This document shows positions 35,111-44,345 of a DNA stretch of 64,000 nt, piece by piece (position 1 is the first letter of the stretch; every line of letters starts with the position of its first letter). The position numbers and the translations under genes are program-made. Origin of the DNA: an uncultured Collinsella sp. Lineage in GTDB: Bacteria; Actinomycetota; Coriobacteriia; Coriobacteriales; Coriobacteriaceae. The stretch is taken from the NCBI GenBank assembly GCA_900542325.1, contig UQMY01000007.1, positions 7,029 to 71,028 of the forward strand, given 5' to 3'. The notes under the pieces were generated by a model. That model was not told the origin of the DNA, did no database searches, and saw only the letters and a list, made by a program, of their open reading frames with translations.

Positions 35111-35196
35111 GTACCAGTATTGTGAGTATTTATGCGTTTCCGTACCGCGAATATTGCGGGACAGTACCGGCGGTATCGTGAATCGGTACCGCCGGT
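35111..35196. mobile_element. IS21-type terminal repeat region (remnant)
   Basis: GTACC-centred repeats occur at 35111, 35142, 35164 and 35186, the last three 22 bases apart. A perfect inverted pair ACCGGCGGTA/TACCGCCGGT occupies 35166-35196. They adjoin the 3' end of an istB fragment. IS21-family ends carry several such transposase sites, so this is probably the istB-side end of the element. Confidence 0.5.
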
Positions 35197-35211
35197 GTCC
35201 GTTCAGCACCG

Positions 35212-35481
35212 TCAGCCGTATATGTCGCGCATGTTGACGTCTCCCATCTCTAGCCAGACAGTGCCGTGCACGATCCTGTCCATGATCGCCCCGGCGTAAA
35301 TCCCGCCGCCCAACCTGGCGTGCCAGCCCTTCGACCTGTACTGCGCGCAGAAGACGGTCGAGGACGAACCGCAGCGCAGCTCCATGAGCTCGAGCAGCAT
35401 CGCCCTGAACAGGTCGTCGGGCTTGTTCAGCAGCCACTCGTCGAGCACGAGAAGGCCGTACCCGCCGAACTTCCTGAGCAG
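35212..35481 (-). pseudogene. istB: istB 3' fragment (IS21-family helper ATPase)
   Basis: About 90 residues match the C-terminal half of IstB: the Walker B-like LLVLDEWLL, then a segment corresponding to the ExR...STxxTSQ region (LELMELRCGSSSTVFCAQYR), and finally AGAIMDRIVHGTVWLE. The frame is closed upstream by TAG at about 35480, and no Walker A or istA can be found, so the element is dead. It marks the left border of the restriction island. Confidence 0.75.
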
Positions 35482-35816
35482 CTAGCGCTCATGCTCAATT
35501 CCGAAAAACGGATGTGACCAAACCCGTAATCACGACGTTAACAAACACACGGCGGGATGCCCGCCGCCAAGGATGGCAACCACTGACGTGTGCGGCGGAG
35601 TACGTGACGGCGGCGCCCCGTGAACATCATGCGCGCGTGGGCGTCGCGCAGCAGTGTTTGCCGGCGCTGGGCGGCAAAAGATGTTGTTTGCGTTAACTTT
35701 GCCTGTCCGAGCTCGCATGCAGATTTCCATCGTAGGTCAAGCCTATACATTGGCGCAACCCGGCTTTATAATCGCGCTATTTTCTGCTAATTCGCGTTAT
35801 TTCTTGTTCGGGGGCA
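35482..35816. other. Intergenic region upstream of the restriction operon
   Basis: No supportable gene. A GGCGGG-ATG-CCCGCC hairpin lies at about 35551-35565. A TATAAT box at 35767-35772, 45 bases before the first methyltransferase gene, is the best promoter candidate. Its -35 (TATACA at 17 bases) is weak. Confidence 0.45.
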
Positions 35817-36746
35817 ATGATGGAAGAGTCTTGGGTGACTATGAAGGATATAGCCTCCCATGTTGGAGTGACCCCGGAAACGATTCGCAGCTGGATTAAA
35901 ACCAAGGAGTTTCCCGCCCAGAAGGTCGGCCACCAGTGGAGATTCAAATACAGCGCCGTTGACGCGTGGACGGAGGGACGTTGCTCCGAGACGGATTGTG
36001 AAAAACCCGATAATCAGAGCGAACACTTTGAGCCAACCTTGATCAACGGCGACTGTCTGGAAGCCCTTCATGGCCTCGCTAGCGATTCAGTTGACCTTAT
36101 TCTTACCGACCCTCCCTATAACCTCGGCCTGTTCATGAAGGAGCGCGCAACGAACCTCAAGGCGCTCCGAGATAACTACTTCGGGGCGGCGGGCTGGGAC
36201 AACCTCGAGTACGAGGAATGGAACGAGTCCATGGACTCGTTCTTTGAGGAAGCCGCCCGTGTCATGAAGCCGGGTGGTTCCATGATCGTATTCATGGCGG
36301 TCATCAAGGTCGAGTCGATTATCACGCAGGCCGTAAAGCACGGGTTCTATTACAAGACAACCGGGACATGGCATAAGCAGAACCCCATGCCGAGGAACAT
36401 GAATCTTCACTTCGTGAATTCCACCGAATCGTGGATCTACTTCACGTATGGAGCGCGAGTCGGCACGTTCAACAACGACGGCAAGGCCGTTCACGACTTC
36501 TTCGAGTCCCCGGTCACCCCGAAGCGAGAGCGCGAGTACGGCAAGCACCCGACCCAGAAGCCCGTCGCGCTCATGGACTTCTTCGTTGAGAAGCTTTCCA
36601 ATCCGGGCGACCTCGTGCTCGACCCCTTCATGGGCAGCGGAAGCTCCGGGGTTTCCGCGGTTCGCGACGGAAGACGTTTTACCGGCATTGAACTAGAGAA
36701 GTCCTATTACGACATCGCAACCAAGAGGATCCAGGACGAGCTATGA
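35817..36746 (+). CDS. DNA methyltransferase (DPPY type, N6-adenine or N4-cytosine) with N-terminal excisionase-like HTH
   Basis: 309 residues. An N-terminal MerR/excisionase-type HTH (MKDIASHVGVTPETIRSWIK...WRFKYSAVDAWTEG, about 9-55) precedes the catalytic domain. Motif IV is DLILTDPPYNLG and motif I is LDPFMGSGSSG. Because IV precedes I, it is the beta-type order. The HTH may let the enzyme bind DNA and repress its own promoter. Two ATG codons begin the frame (35817 and 35820); GGGGG just upstream suits the second better. It overlaps the next gene by four bases. First gene of a LlaJI-like restriction operon. Confidence 0.88.
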   Translation: MMEESWVTMKDIASHVGVTPETIRSWIKTKEFPAQKVGHQWRFKYSAVDAWTEGRCSETDCEKPDNQSEHFEPTLINGDCLEALHGLASDSVDLILTDPPYNLGLFMKERATNLKALRDNYFGAAGWDNLEYEEWNESMDSFFEEAARVMKPGGSMIVFMAVIKVESIITQAVKHGFYYKTTGTWHKQNPMPRNMNLHFVNSTESWIYFTYGARVGTFNNDGKAVHDFFESPVTPKREREYGKHPTQKPVALMDFFVEKLSNPGDLVLDPFMGSGSSGVSAVRDGRRFTGIELEKSYYDIATKRIQDEL

Positions 36747-37807
36747 CGAAACCGACAGTAATTGATTTGTTTGCCGGCGTGGGCGGCCTTTCTCTTGGGT
36801 TCGAAATGGCCGGTTTCGACGTGAAGATTGCAAATGAGTTCGATCCGTCTATTGCCGAGGCATACACACGCAATCGGCCGGATACCAAAATGGTGGTCGC
36901 CGATATTCGTGACCTCGATATTGAGAAGACCTTTTCCGAGTACGCGGGCAAGACGACCATCGTCATCGGCGGCCCTCCCTGCCAAGGATTCTCCCAGAAG
37001 GGCCAGAGGAAGAGCATCAACGACCCGAGGAATTTCCTCTTCCTCAAGTACTACGACGTGGTCAAGTTCGTGAAGCCGAAGTACTTCGTCATCGAGAACG
37101 TCCCCACCCTCCTGACGACCGAGAACGGCTACTTCAAGAACGAGATAGTGGAGCTGTTCAGCGCCCTGGGCTATGCCGTCAACTGCGGCGTCCTTTGTGC
37201 TGCTGATTACGGCGTGCCGCAGGATAGGCACCGTACTTGCATCATCGGTAAACTTGACGCCGACGAGACCGTCGCCCTCCCGGCCCCCTACGGCCGATCC
37301 GCGACCATATGGGACGCCATTAGCGACCTCGCCTATTTGGAATCCGGAGAAGGCGAGGAAGTCTCAAAATACCGCAACAAGCCACAATCGGCATACCAAC
37401 GCATGATGCGCGATGGGTCGACCGAGCTCTACAACCACATCGCGACCGCGCACTCTAAGATCACCCTGGAGCGACTGAGGATGATTCCGCCCGAGCACGG
37501 CAAGGAGATGCTCCCCACCGAGCACCTCACCAAGTCCATCTACAGCGGCACTTGGTGCCGGATGAAGAAGGATGGCATCGCGAGGACGATCACTACGCGG
37601 TACGACACGCCGTCATCGGGCGAGTTCACGCACCCGTTCCTGAACCGAGCGATAACCACTCGGGAGGCTGCTCGCATCCAATCCTTTCCGGACACGTATC
37701 ATTTCTATGGGGCCAAGTCGTCACAGATGAAGCAAGTCGGCAACGCTGTCCCACCCCTGCTTGGTAAGGCAATTGCCGAGCAGATCATGCATGACCTCAA
37801 ATCGTAA
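36743..37807 (+). CDS. DNA (cytosine-5) methyltransferase
   Basis: 354 residues with the m5C motif set: DLFAGVGGLSLGFEMAGF (I), GGPPCQGFSQKGQ (IV, catalytic Cys), FVIENVPTLL (VI, ENV), YGVPQDRHRTC (VIII), and ARIQSFPDTYHF with MKQVGNAVPPLLGKAI (IX-X). The spacer between VIII and IX is the target recognition region. Start overlaps the previous stop (ATGA). With the upstream DPPY methyltransferase it would protect the two strands of an asymmetric site. Confidence 0.95.
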   Translation: MTKPTVIDLFAGVGGLSLGFEMAGFDVKIANEFDPSIAEAYTRNRPDTKMVVADIRDLDIEKTFSEYAGKTTIVIGGPPCQGFSQKGQRKSINDPRNFLFLKYYDVVKFVKPKYFVIENVPTLLTTENGYFKNEIVELFSALGYAVNCGVLCAADYGVPQDRHRTCIIGKLDADETVALPAPYGRSATIWDAISDLAYLESGEGEEVSKYRNKPQSAYQRMMRDGSTELYNHIATAHSKITLERLRMIPPEHGKEMLPTEHLTKSIYSGTWCRMKKDGIARTITTRYDTPSSGEFTHPFLNRAITTREAARIQSFPDTYHFYGAKSSQMKQVGNAVPPLLGKAIAEQIMHDLKS

Positions 37808-37820
37808 GGAGTGGTGAACC

Positions 37821-39785
37821 GTGCTGCTTCCCAGTAAGCTCGAGTTTCGCGAACCAATTAGCCCTAGGCTGTGGGTATCCAGCTCAGTGGTAAAGGATCC
37901 CAAACGAACGCTTGCGTTGCTGATTCTATTGTGGCTGGCAAAAGAGAAGCCTGCGAAAATGACGATCACGCCTGCCAACGAACTGGTTGACGGTGAGTCC
38001 AGTTTAAAGCTGCTGCTTAGCTATGCCAATAGTCTCAATGTACCTGTGAAAGAGACTGACCTAGGCCTTAATACTGTGTCACTTTTTCAAGCGCAAATTG
38101 AATCCTTGGATGCTGTTTTGTGCCTAGTATGGCGTCTTGCGCGAGTAAGCACGGTTGGTTCTCCTCGTTCGGCCGAGCGTATAAAGAAAGATGGCGAACT
38201 GGTCAGAGGTGACCGAGTAATTAGGCTTACGAGCAATATTGATTTGATTGGAATTCTTATCTCCACAAGTCCGATTGAATATATCACGGTGCTGTTTGCA
38301 TGGCTTCAATCGAAAAAAGAGCTTGATCACGTCGTTGAGAATCGACTAATTCGAATGCTTGGCATTTTCTCTGATCAGGTCGTCTGCAAAACAGATAATG
38401 ACGTGAATGGCTATTTATATTCTCTTCCATGTGTGTACGACGCCCTGCTTTCCGCAAATGAATTAGAGACGAAAAAAGTCTTAACGTGTACCAACAGCGA
38501 TCCGAAAGGCCCTGTAAGGGCAGTTAAGAACCTTATTATCGACGGTCTCAATCCCTGGCTCTCGCCCATCTCGACTAATAATGCGAAAAACGTCATCCTT
38601 GCCAAGGGCGTGAACAAAGCCGAACTTAATGATTACAAGTCTAGGGCTTTCACGTCATTCAATACAGCAAGAGTGGACTACTCTGATTTGTCGTCTAATG
38701 CTGAAACTAAGACCGCTGAGACCAGTGAAGCCAGCGAGGTTAAACTTCCTTATAATCTTATTTATTTTGGAGCCCCCGGCACCGGCAAGTCGCACAGCTT
38801 GAACAAACTCGCCGGGGAGCACTTCGATAAGGCGCACACGCGTCGCGTCACGTTCCACCCGGACTACAGCTACGCCTCCTTCGCGGGCTGCTACAAGCCG
38901 ACGATGCAGTGGCCCGAGCAGAAGCCCGACGAGTCGCTGTCCGAGAACATGAGGAGGCCCTACATCTCCTATGAGTTCGTCCCCGGACCCCTCGTGAAGA
39001 GCTACGTCGAGGCGAAGACCCATCCCAATGAGGACTACCTCCTCATCGTTGAGGAGATCAACCGCGCGAACCCCGCCGCAGTGTTCGGCGACGTATTCCA
39101 ACTGCTCGACCGCAAAGGCGACGGGGTGAGCGAGTACGACGTGGACGTTCCCGTCGATCTCGGAGAGTTCCTCTGGAAGGAGTTCTACGATGCATCCGGG
39201 TGCGCGGACGAGACCCCGGGGCTCTACAGCCACGAGGAGAACGTCGCGCATCGCGTGAACGCGATGCGCCTGCCCTCCAACCTCTACATTTGGACAACTA
39301 TGAACAGCGCCGACCAGGGCGTGTTCCCGATGGACACCGCCTTCAAGCGCCGCTGGGAGTTTCGCTACATGGGAATCGACGAGGGCGAGGGAAAGTACGC
39401 CGGCAAAGTCGTGCGCATCGGCGCGAAGCGCGAGCCCGTGGAGTGGAACGTCCTTCGCCACGCCATCAACGGCCTGCTCAAGGGCAAAGCGCGCGTCAAC
39501 GAGGACAAGCTCCTGGGCCCGTTCTTCCTCACGGAGTCCGCACTGGATGACGACGAGGCCTTCGACGAGGCGTTCAAGAGCAAGGTGCTGCTCTACCTCT
39601 ACGAGGACGCCGCGAAGATGAAGCGCCCGAAGGTATTCCGTCACCCCGACTTCACGTACTCCGAGATCTGCGCCGAGTACGACAGCTCTGCCGACGGCGT
39701 GTTCGCTCTCGACGAGCCCGTGCCACGCGTCGAGGATGGCGCCCCCTCCGAGGACGAGGGCAACGGCCAGGGCGCGGAGGAGTAG
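37821..39785 (+). CDS. McrB-like AAA+ GTPase restriction subunit
   Basis: 654 residues. The N-terminal half (about 1-310) is unrecognised and probably binds DNA. The AAA domain shows IYFGAPGTGKSHSLNKL (Walker A), YLLIVEEINRANPAAVFGD (Walker B) and TTMNSADQGVFPMDTAFKRR, the McrB signatures. The start is GTG at 37821, with AAGGAG nine bases before it. Base composition shifts sharply at about 38765: the N-terminal half is AT-rich and the motor half very GC-rich, which suggests a swapped specificity domain. It pairs with the nuclease encoded three bases downstream. Confidence 0.9.
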   Translation: MLLPSKLEFREPISPRLWVSSSVVKDPKRTLALLILLWLAKEKPAKMTITPANELVDGESSLKLLLSYANSLNVPVKETDLGLNTVSLFQAQIESLDAVLCLVWRLARVSTVGSPRSAERIKKDGELVRGDRVIRLTSNIDLIGILISTSPIEYITVLFAWLQSKKELDHVVENRLIRMLGIFSDQVVCKTDNDVNGYLYSLPCVYDALLSANELETKKVLTCTNSDPKGPVRAVKNLIIDGLNPWLSPISTNNAKNVILAKGVNKAELNDYKSRAFTSFNTARVDYSDLSSNAETKTAETSEASEVKLPYNLIYFGAPGTGKSHSLNKLAGEHFDKAHTRRVTFHPDYSYASFAGCYKPTMQWPEQKPDESLSENMRRPYISYEFVPGPLVKSYVEAKTHPNEDYLLIVEEINRANPAAVFGDVFQLLDRKGDGVSEYDVDVPVDLGEFLWKEFYDASGCADETPGLYSHEENVAHRVNAMRLPSNLYIWTTMNSADQGVFPMDTAFKRRWEFRYMGIDEGEGKYAGKVVRIGAKREPVEWNVLRHAINGLLKGKARVNEDKLLGPFFLTESALDDDEAFDEAFKSKVLLYLYEDAAKMKRPKVFRHPDFTYSEICAEYDSSADGVFALDEPVPRVEDGAPSEDEGNGQGAEE

Positions 39786-39788
39786 CCC

Positions 39789-41258
39789 ATGGCCTTCGAC
39801 CCCGTCTACGTACGGGAGCGGGACTCCTACTCGTTCGGCGACCTCACCCGGCTGCTCGGTCTCGACGTCCGCGACGCCCTCGCGTGCGTGAGGGCGCTCG
39901 CCGCCCGCGGGGTGCTGACGCTCAGGAGCGACGCCGCCCCCGAGGGGGGCGACGCCGACGAGGAGCTCGCCGCCCTCGGCAAGTACCAGTTCACGTGGGT
40001 TGGCCTCGCGCGCTGGCGCGAGACCCTCGTCTGCGCCTACCCGAAATACTTCCCCAGGGGGACGCGCCCCTCGGAGACGGAGCTCGCCCAGGTGTTTCGC
40101 GTACTGCGCAAGAGCTCCGGCGGGCTTTCTGGCGTCGGCGCCGCGCTGCCGGACGCCGACGAGGACGGCGGGCCGCTCTCGCTCATGCTGGCGCTGCTCG
40201 GCTCCTACGAGGAGAATGGCGTCTACTCCAACTACGTGCGCGTGGTCCGCGACAACGGGTCGGGTGAGATCGCCTGGGGCAGGACCATCGCGCAGAACCA
40301 GCCCTTCATGGACGGCGACACGCCGGTCTACTTCGACCTTAAGACGCGCGACACCTCCCGCGACGCGGCCGACCTGGTGACACGCCTCCACCGGTGCGTG
40401 CTGACTCGCTGCTCCGAGGACCTGCGTCGCTGGGGCCTGGACGAGCTGCTGGGGCTCGCCCCGGTCGACCTCTCCGGCGAGGAACTGGAGGACCTGGGTG
40501 ACGCCGAGACGCTGACCTACCGCCTGGAGCAGGAGCGCTCCGTGCAGTTCGTGGCGTGGAAGCAGGACGTCATCGACATGCTGCTGCGCTATCTGAGCCC
40601 CTCCGAGGAGTATGAAAGCCCCGAGGAGGAGTTCTGCCTGGGCACTTCATCCTTCTACCACGCGTGGGAGCTGGCATGCAAGAGCGCTTTCGGGGACAGG
40701 CTCGCCGACCGCATAGACTCGCTGGGGCTTCCGCTCGCCGAGGACTGGTGCCAGCGCGGCGCGGAGACGCTTCTGGGTATCATCCCTAGGCCGGAGTGGA
40801 TGGACGCCGGCGGTGCGGGCTGCGGGGACGTGAACACGCTGATTCCCGACGTCATAGGCATCCATGGAGACGGCGCTGGCGGCAGAGCGTTCTGCATCTA
40901 CGACGCGAAGTACTACACGCCGTCGCTGCGCCCCGGCGCCGCCAAGGACGTGCCGGGCGTCGAGTCCGTAACGAAGCAGGTGCTCTACCAGAGCGCCTAC
41001 GGGGACTTCATCCGGGACAACGGGTTCTCCTCCGTGGCGAATGTCTTCCTGGTACCGACCCACGAGGCCGAGGCGAGGCTCATGGGTAGGGTGCGGTTCC
41101 CAGGCGTCTTCGGGAAGCCTGAGCCGCCCCTCACGGACGGGGTGGAGATGTGGGCGCTGCCCGCGGACTACGTGTTCGACTGCTATCTGGCAGGAAGACT
41201 GGCGGACGGGAAGCTGATCCAGAGGATGTGCGAAGGGAGCCTGGATGGGGCGCATTAG
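39789..41258 (+). CDS. LlaJI-family restriction endonuclease (McrC-like partner)
   Basis: 489 residues, very GC-rich coding. The C-terminal third carries a PD-(D/E)XK-type site: LIPDVIGIHG then FCIYDAKYYTP (D...D-x-K), and KQVLYQSAYGDFI after it. This matches the LlaJI restriction family, where a McrB-like GTPase and such a nuclease work together next to two methyltransferases. GGAG lies six bases before the ATG. It acts with the preceding McrB-like protein. The N-terminal half may contact DNA or the motor. Confidence 0.85.
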   Translation: MAFDPVYVRERDSYSFGDLTRLLGLDVRDALACVRALAARGVLTLRSDAAPEGGDADEELAALGKYQFTWVGLARWRETLVCAYPKYFPRGTRPSETELAQVFRVLRKSSGGLSGVGAALPDADEDGGPLSLMLALLGSYEENGVYSNYVRVVRDNGSGEIAWGRTIAQNQPFMDGDTPVYFDLKTRDTSRDAADLVTRLHRCVLTRCSEDLRRWGLDELLGLAPVDLSGEELEDLGDAETLTYRLEQERSVQFVAWKQDVIDMLLRYLSPSEEYESPEEEFCLGTSSFYHAWELACKSAFGDRLADRIDSLGLPLAEDWCQRGAETLLGIIPRPEWMDAGGAGCGDVNTLIPDVIGIHGDGAGGRAFCIYDAKYYTPSLRPGAAKDVPGVESVTKQVLYQSAYGDFIRDNGFSSVANVFLVPTHEAEARLMGRVRFPGVFGKPEPPLTDGVEMWALPADYVFDCYLAGRLADGKLIQRMCEGSLDGAH

Positions 41259-42585
41259 TTTCGGGGACACACTTGATTGGGATGGCACGCTCTATCCCAA
41301 TCCTTCAAGTGCTATTGACGGGGCCATCAACATGGTCTCGACCTCTCGATACACGGCAAAATCCGACCCCGTTGAGTTGACAGAAACAACGGACAGGATG
41401 AGATACCGGTTCCTCGCGACCAACGTAGACAATCCGAAGAATCCTTCTCATTGTGTTGAGGGCAAATTCGTCTACGAACGAAAGAGGAAAGGAGATGCTT
41501 CTTTCCCCTCAGACTCGGCCGAAACCGAACTGGGCCCTGCTTCGAGGGGCATGCTGCAAAGAAAAGGGTTCAATGGTGATTGGCTCGAACTCACTTTAGA
41601 CACCGGAGAGACCCGTCGCCTGTACGAGGCACTTGATGCTCGCTACCGAATCCATCAGGAGGGTGGAGGAGTTCAAGGCGGCAGCACAACGTATGTCCCC
41701 CTTGACCGCTCCGTAAGCTCACTCCTTAAGATGATGCGCGAAAATCCCTCGGAAACCAGGCTACTTACAGATGGCAATAATTTCGAACTCGTCAAAGAGA
41801 TGATCCGGCTCATGACCCAGGGGACGACTCGCGAGCAATTGGGTGAGATATTCTCCGAGTTGGAGAAGGGACATCTCGATGACTTCACGGTCAGTCTGAG
41901 TCTCGCCCAGCTCGAAAAGGTCGAAAAGGAGATTGCTGAGAACCTCGGTAACGGCAACGAGGAGTACTGGCAGAGAATATTCACCGACCACCAATGGATA
42001 CTGTCGCAGGTATTCTCCGCCCCATGCACACTTCTCCAAGGCAAGGCGTATGTCGGAGGCAAGGCGATTGATAATTCCGGTGGCAATATCTGCGATTTCC
42101 TCTACCAGAATGAGCTAACCAGCAATGTCACGCTCATCGAGATCAAGACTCCTCTTACAAGCCTGCTCGGCACAATATACAGGGGGAAAGAGCCCGAGAA
42201 CGCCGTTTATTCCTTGACCTCACACATGAGCGGATCAGTAAACCAAGTGCTTAACTACCGGGACACGCTCACGAAGGAGTACTACATGGTCAACGGGCGC
42301 TCGTCTTCTCACTTTGAGGCCCTTTCCCCAAAGTGCGTTGTAGTCATAGGGAAGATCTCTGAACTCGACACCGCGAGCAAAAAAGCTACCTTTGAGCATT
42401 ATCGGAATAACCTCAGCGATGTGACTGTGGTTACTTTTGATGAGTTGCTCCAGCGAATCCAGGACCTCATTGCCGTACTCCGAACAGGCAACGAAGCGAC
42501 CTCCCCGACCTCGGGAATCCGGGAACCCGACATAGTCATTCCCTTCCAGCAAGCCAATCCGAATCCTCGTTTGGTCGGGAGATAG
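41245..42585 (+). CDS. Shedu-like DUF4263 nuclease
   Basis: 446 residues. The C-terminal domain (about 230-410) has EEYWQRIFTDHQWILSQVF, GGNICDFLYQN and VTLIEIKTPLT, the order of DUF4263/SduA nucleases with a D...E-x-K active site. The first 200 residues are a family-specific sensor region of mixed strands. The gene overlaps the LlaJI nuclease gene by 14 bases, so it is translated from the same operon. Single-gene Shedu defends against phage; here it is attached to a restriction system. Codon use is less GC-rich than the gene before it. Confidence 0.85.
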   Translation: MGRISFGDTLDWDGTLYPNPSSAIDGAINMVSTSRYTAKSDPVELTETTDRMRYRFLATNVDNPKNPSHCVEGKFVYERKRKGDASFPSDSAETELGPASRGMLQRKGFNGDWLELTLDTGETRRLYEALDARYRIHQEGGGVQGGSTTYVPLDRSVSSLLKMMRENPSETRLLTDGNNFELVKEMIRLMTQGTTREQLGEIFSELEKGHLDDFTVSLSLAQLEKVEKEIAENLGNGNEEYWQRIFTDHQWILSQVFSAPCTLLQGKAYVGGKAIDNSGGNICDFLYQNELTSNVTLIEIKTPLTSLLGTIYRGKEPENAVYSLTSHMSGSVNQVLNYRDTLTKEYYMVNGRSSSHFEALSPKCVVVIGKISELDTASKKATFEHYRNNLSDVTVVTFDELLQRIQDLIAVLRTGNEATSPTSGIREPDIVIPFQQANPNPRLVGR

Positions 42586-42647
42586 TCCAATTACCCCTTA
42601 AACACCATGTCGTTGTGGTATTCAATAAACTCAGCTCGTGGAGCGAA

Positions 42648-43367
42648 TCATTTCGGAAGCGCAATTGGCTCTCCGTTGTAGCGCCACAAATACTCGTCCT
42701 CGGGCGTTTCGTGCTCGACCACACTGGACACCATTATCTTTAGGTCCTTCGTAATTGTGATTAGTCCCCGATCGAACGCCTTATCGTGTAATGCGTTTAA
42801 AAGCAAGTCGTTGTCGGGCGCAAGGCGCTCCGTTTTAGGACCAGAGACTTTCCAGGGCTTGATATGGGTGGCGACCAGCAGTGTCTTGTTCGATAGCCCC
42901 GTCAAGCAACACCTTGAATTGTAATTGGCAAGCAAGGTATTTCGAAAGAACTCCTGGTTCATCCGCATCGAAACGATTGCCTCGCGCTCTTTACCCTCTG
43001 GCAAATCAATGCCGATCGTCTCTTTCAACTCATCGCTTAGCGGTTCTTCAAAATCGAAACAGTTGAGGAAAACGTCGGTCGCCTCCTCAACAAGCTCATC
43101 ACCAGCAGAGGAATACTCAGCCCAAACCATCTTGTCCATTTTGCTCGCCTGGGTCATTCCAACCTTGCCGCGAGCACGTCGACGCTCATCGGATGATGCA
43201 AGGTTCCAGATTATTAGAGCAACCGCGCCCGGCGTTCCGCCAATGGCCTTGGCTAACGCCTGGACATCCTCGCTTGTATCATCGACCTTTTTTAATGGTA
43301 GGGCGAGGTATAAGAACAGAGCCGCAAGGGTTTCTTCCCTCGACTATTTATCTCCACGACTAGCCAT
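42648..43367 (-). pseudogene. HNH restriction-type endonuclease gene with in-frame amber codon
   Basis: From the ATG at 43367 (GAGGAG five bases before) the frame reads MASRGDK, then TAG (43344-43346), then SREETLAALFLYLALP and on without another stop to 42648. The HNH_2 motifs are present: SRCCLTGLSN, ATHIKPWK and LLLNALHDKAFDRGL. Family members usually have Trp at the TAG position (DKWSREE), so a single TGG to TAG change explains it. Translation could restart inside, but the N-terminal DNA-binding part would be lost. It faces the Shedu-like gene tail to tail. Confidence 0.8.
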
Positions 43368-43443
43368 GATTGCTCCTCGCCCGCGCACCGCTCACTTAGC
43401 TGCTCCAAGATAATCCCGCGGGGACCGCACTTGCCGCCTTTTC

Positions 43444-44271
43444 TCATTCGTCGGTGAACGGTTGAAACAACGGCGCTTCCACGCGCTTCTCATACCCGCG
43501 CTCAAGCTTCTTCCCAAGCTCCGCGGCACAGCGCTTCGTCTCCTCGGCAAACAGGTCATCGATAGCTCTATCAATCCGAACGCAGGTCTCGAAATGTTCG
43601 TCCTTCCAGGGCAGATCAAGGCCCAGGCTCGTATCCCAATAGCCGCCGAGCTTTGCGTTGATCACTTCCTCGGGATACAACACGTCGTGGCGGACACCTT
43701 CGATCGCCTCGTCCTCATCCATATCGCAGGCTGCATCGTCCTTCTTGAGACACTTGCACAGCTCCTTTTGCTCGCGGAAGCGATGCAGCGCGCTGGCGCA
43801 CACCACAGCCAAAAAGCGATAACGTTCGCATAGGTCCCATTCGCCGCCGAGCCATACGCGATAGCCCAGAATGACACTTGCGGGCTCCTCGTTGAGCAGG
43901 AACAGGTCCCACGGATATACTTCAGCGCCCGCGTCCTCCCCTGACTTTTGCACGCCGCTGCGCGTAAAGGCGCACGGCTCTACGTCGTAATAGTCAAAGC
44001 CGTGGCCCGCATCGCGACGATTGATGACATGCTTGGGCAACAGGACGATCTTGTCGCTGGGCTCGGGGTCAACCTTGCGCAGCTTTTTGACCTTGCGGCG
44101 GGCGCGCTTTAAGCTGCGCTCGTTATCGACACGGCCGCGGCCGTCCGGCTTGCCGCCGTATCGCAGGGCAACCTCGCGCGCCAGGATCTTTGTGTCCGCA
44201 GCGCACAGCAGGTCGCTCACGGTGGGCAGGTCTTCCCACTCAATGCCGTCGACATCCCAAATCCTGCTCAT
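43444..44271 (-). CDS. Cluster B hypothetical protein
   Basis: 275 residues (MSRIWDVDGIEWEDLP...). It has a basic helical stretch (about 50-70: SLKRARRKVKKLRK), an acidic second half, no membrane helix and no recognised family. AGAGG lies six bases before the ATG at 44271. It is the last gene of the cluster B operon, 74 bases after the ClpP gene, and could be a substrate, adaptor or regulator of the peptidase. This is inference from position only. Confidence 0.6.
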   Translation of the reverse strand: MSRIWDVDGIEWEDLPTVSDLLCAADTKILAREVALRYGGKPDGRGRVDNERSLKRARRKVKKLRKVDPEPSDKIVLLPKHVINRRDAGHGFDYYDVEPCAFTRSGVQKSGEDAGAEVYPWDLFLLNEEPASVILGYRVWLGGEWDLCERYRFLAVVCASALHRFREQKELCKCLKKDDAACDMDEDEAIEGVRHDVLYPEEVINAKLGGYWDTSLGLDLPWKDEHFETCVRIDRAIDDLFAEETKRCAAELGKKLERGYEKRVEAPLFQPFTDE

Positions 44272-44345
44272 GTTCAACCTCTTTCTGGCCGTTAAACTAC
44301 GCGATCGTTCGCCCCGCTCTATATGCCCACAAGACATGAGCCCCG

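Noticed and set aside
35654..35899. 81-codon plus-strand frame before the first methyltransferase
   Set aside because: Overlaps the methyltransferase start in another frame and spans its promoter; no homology features.
38655..40391. 578-codon minus-strand frame
   Set aside because: Antisense to the McrB-like and LlaJI-type genes, which have full motif sets and good starts.
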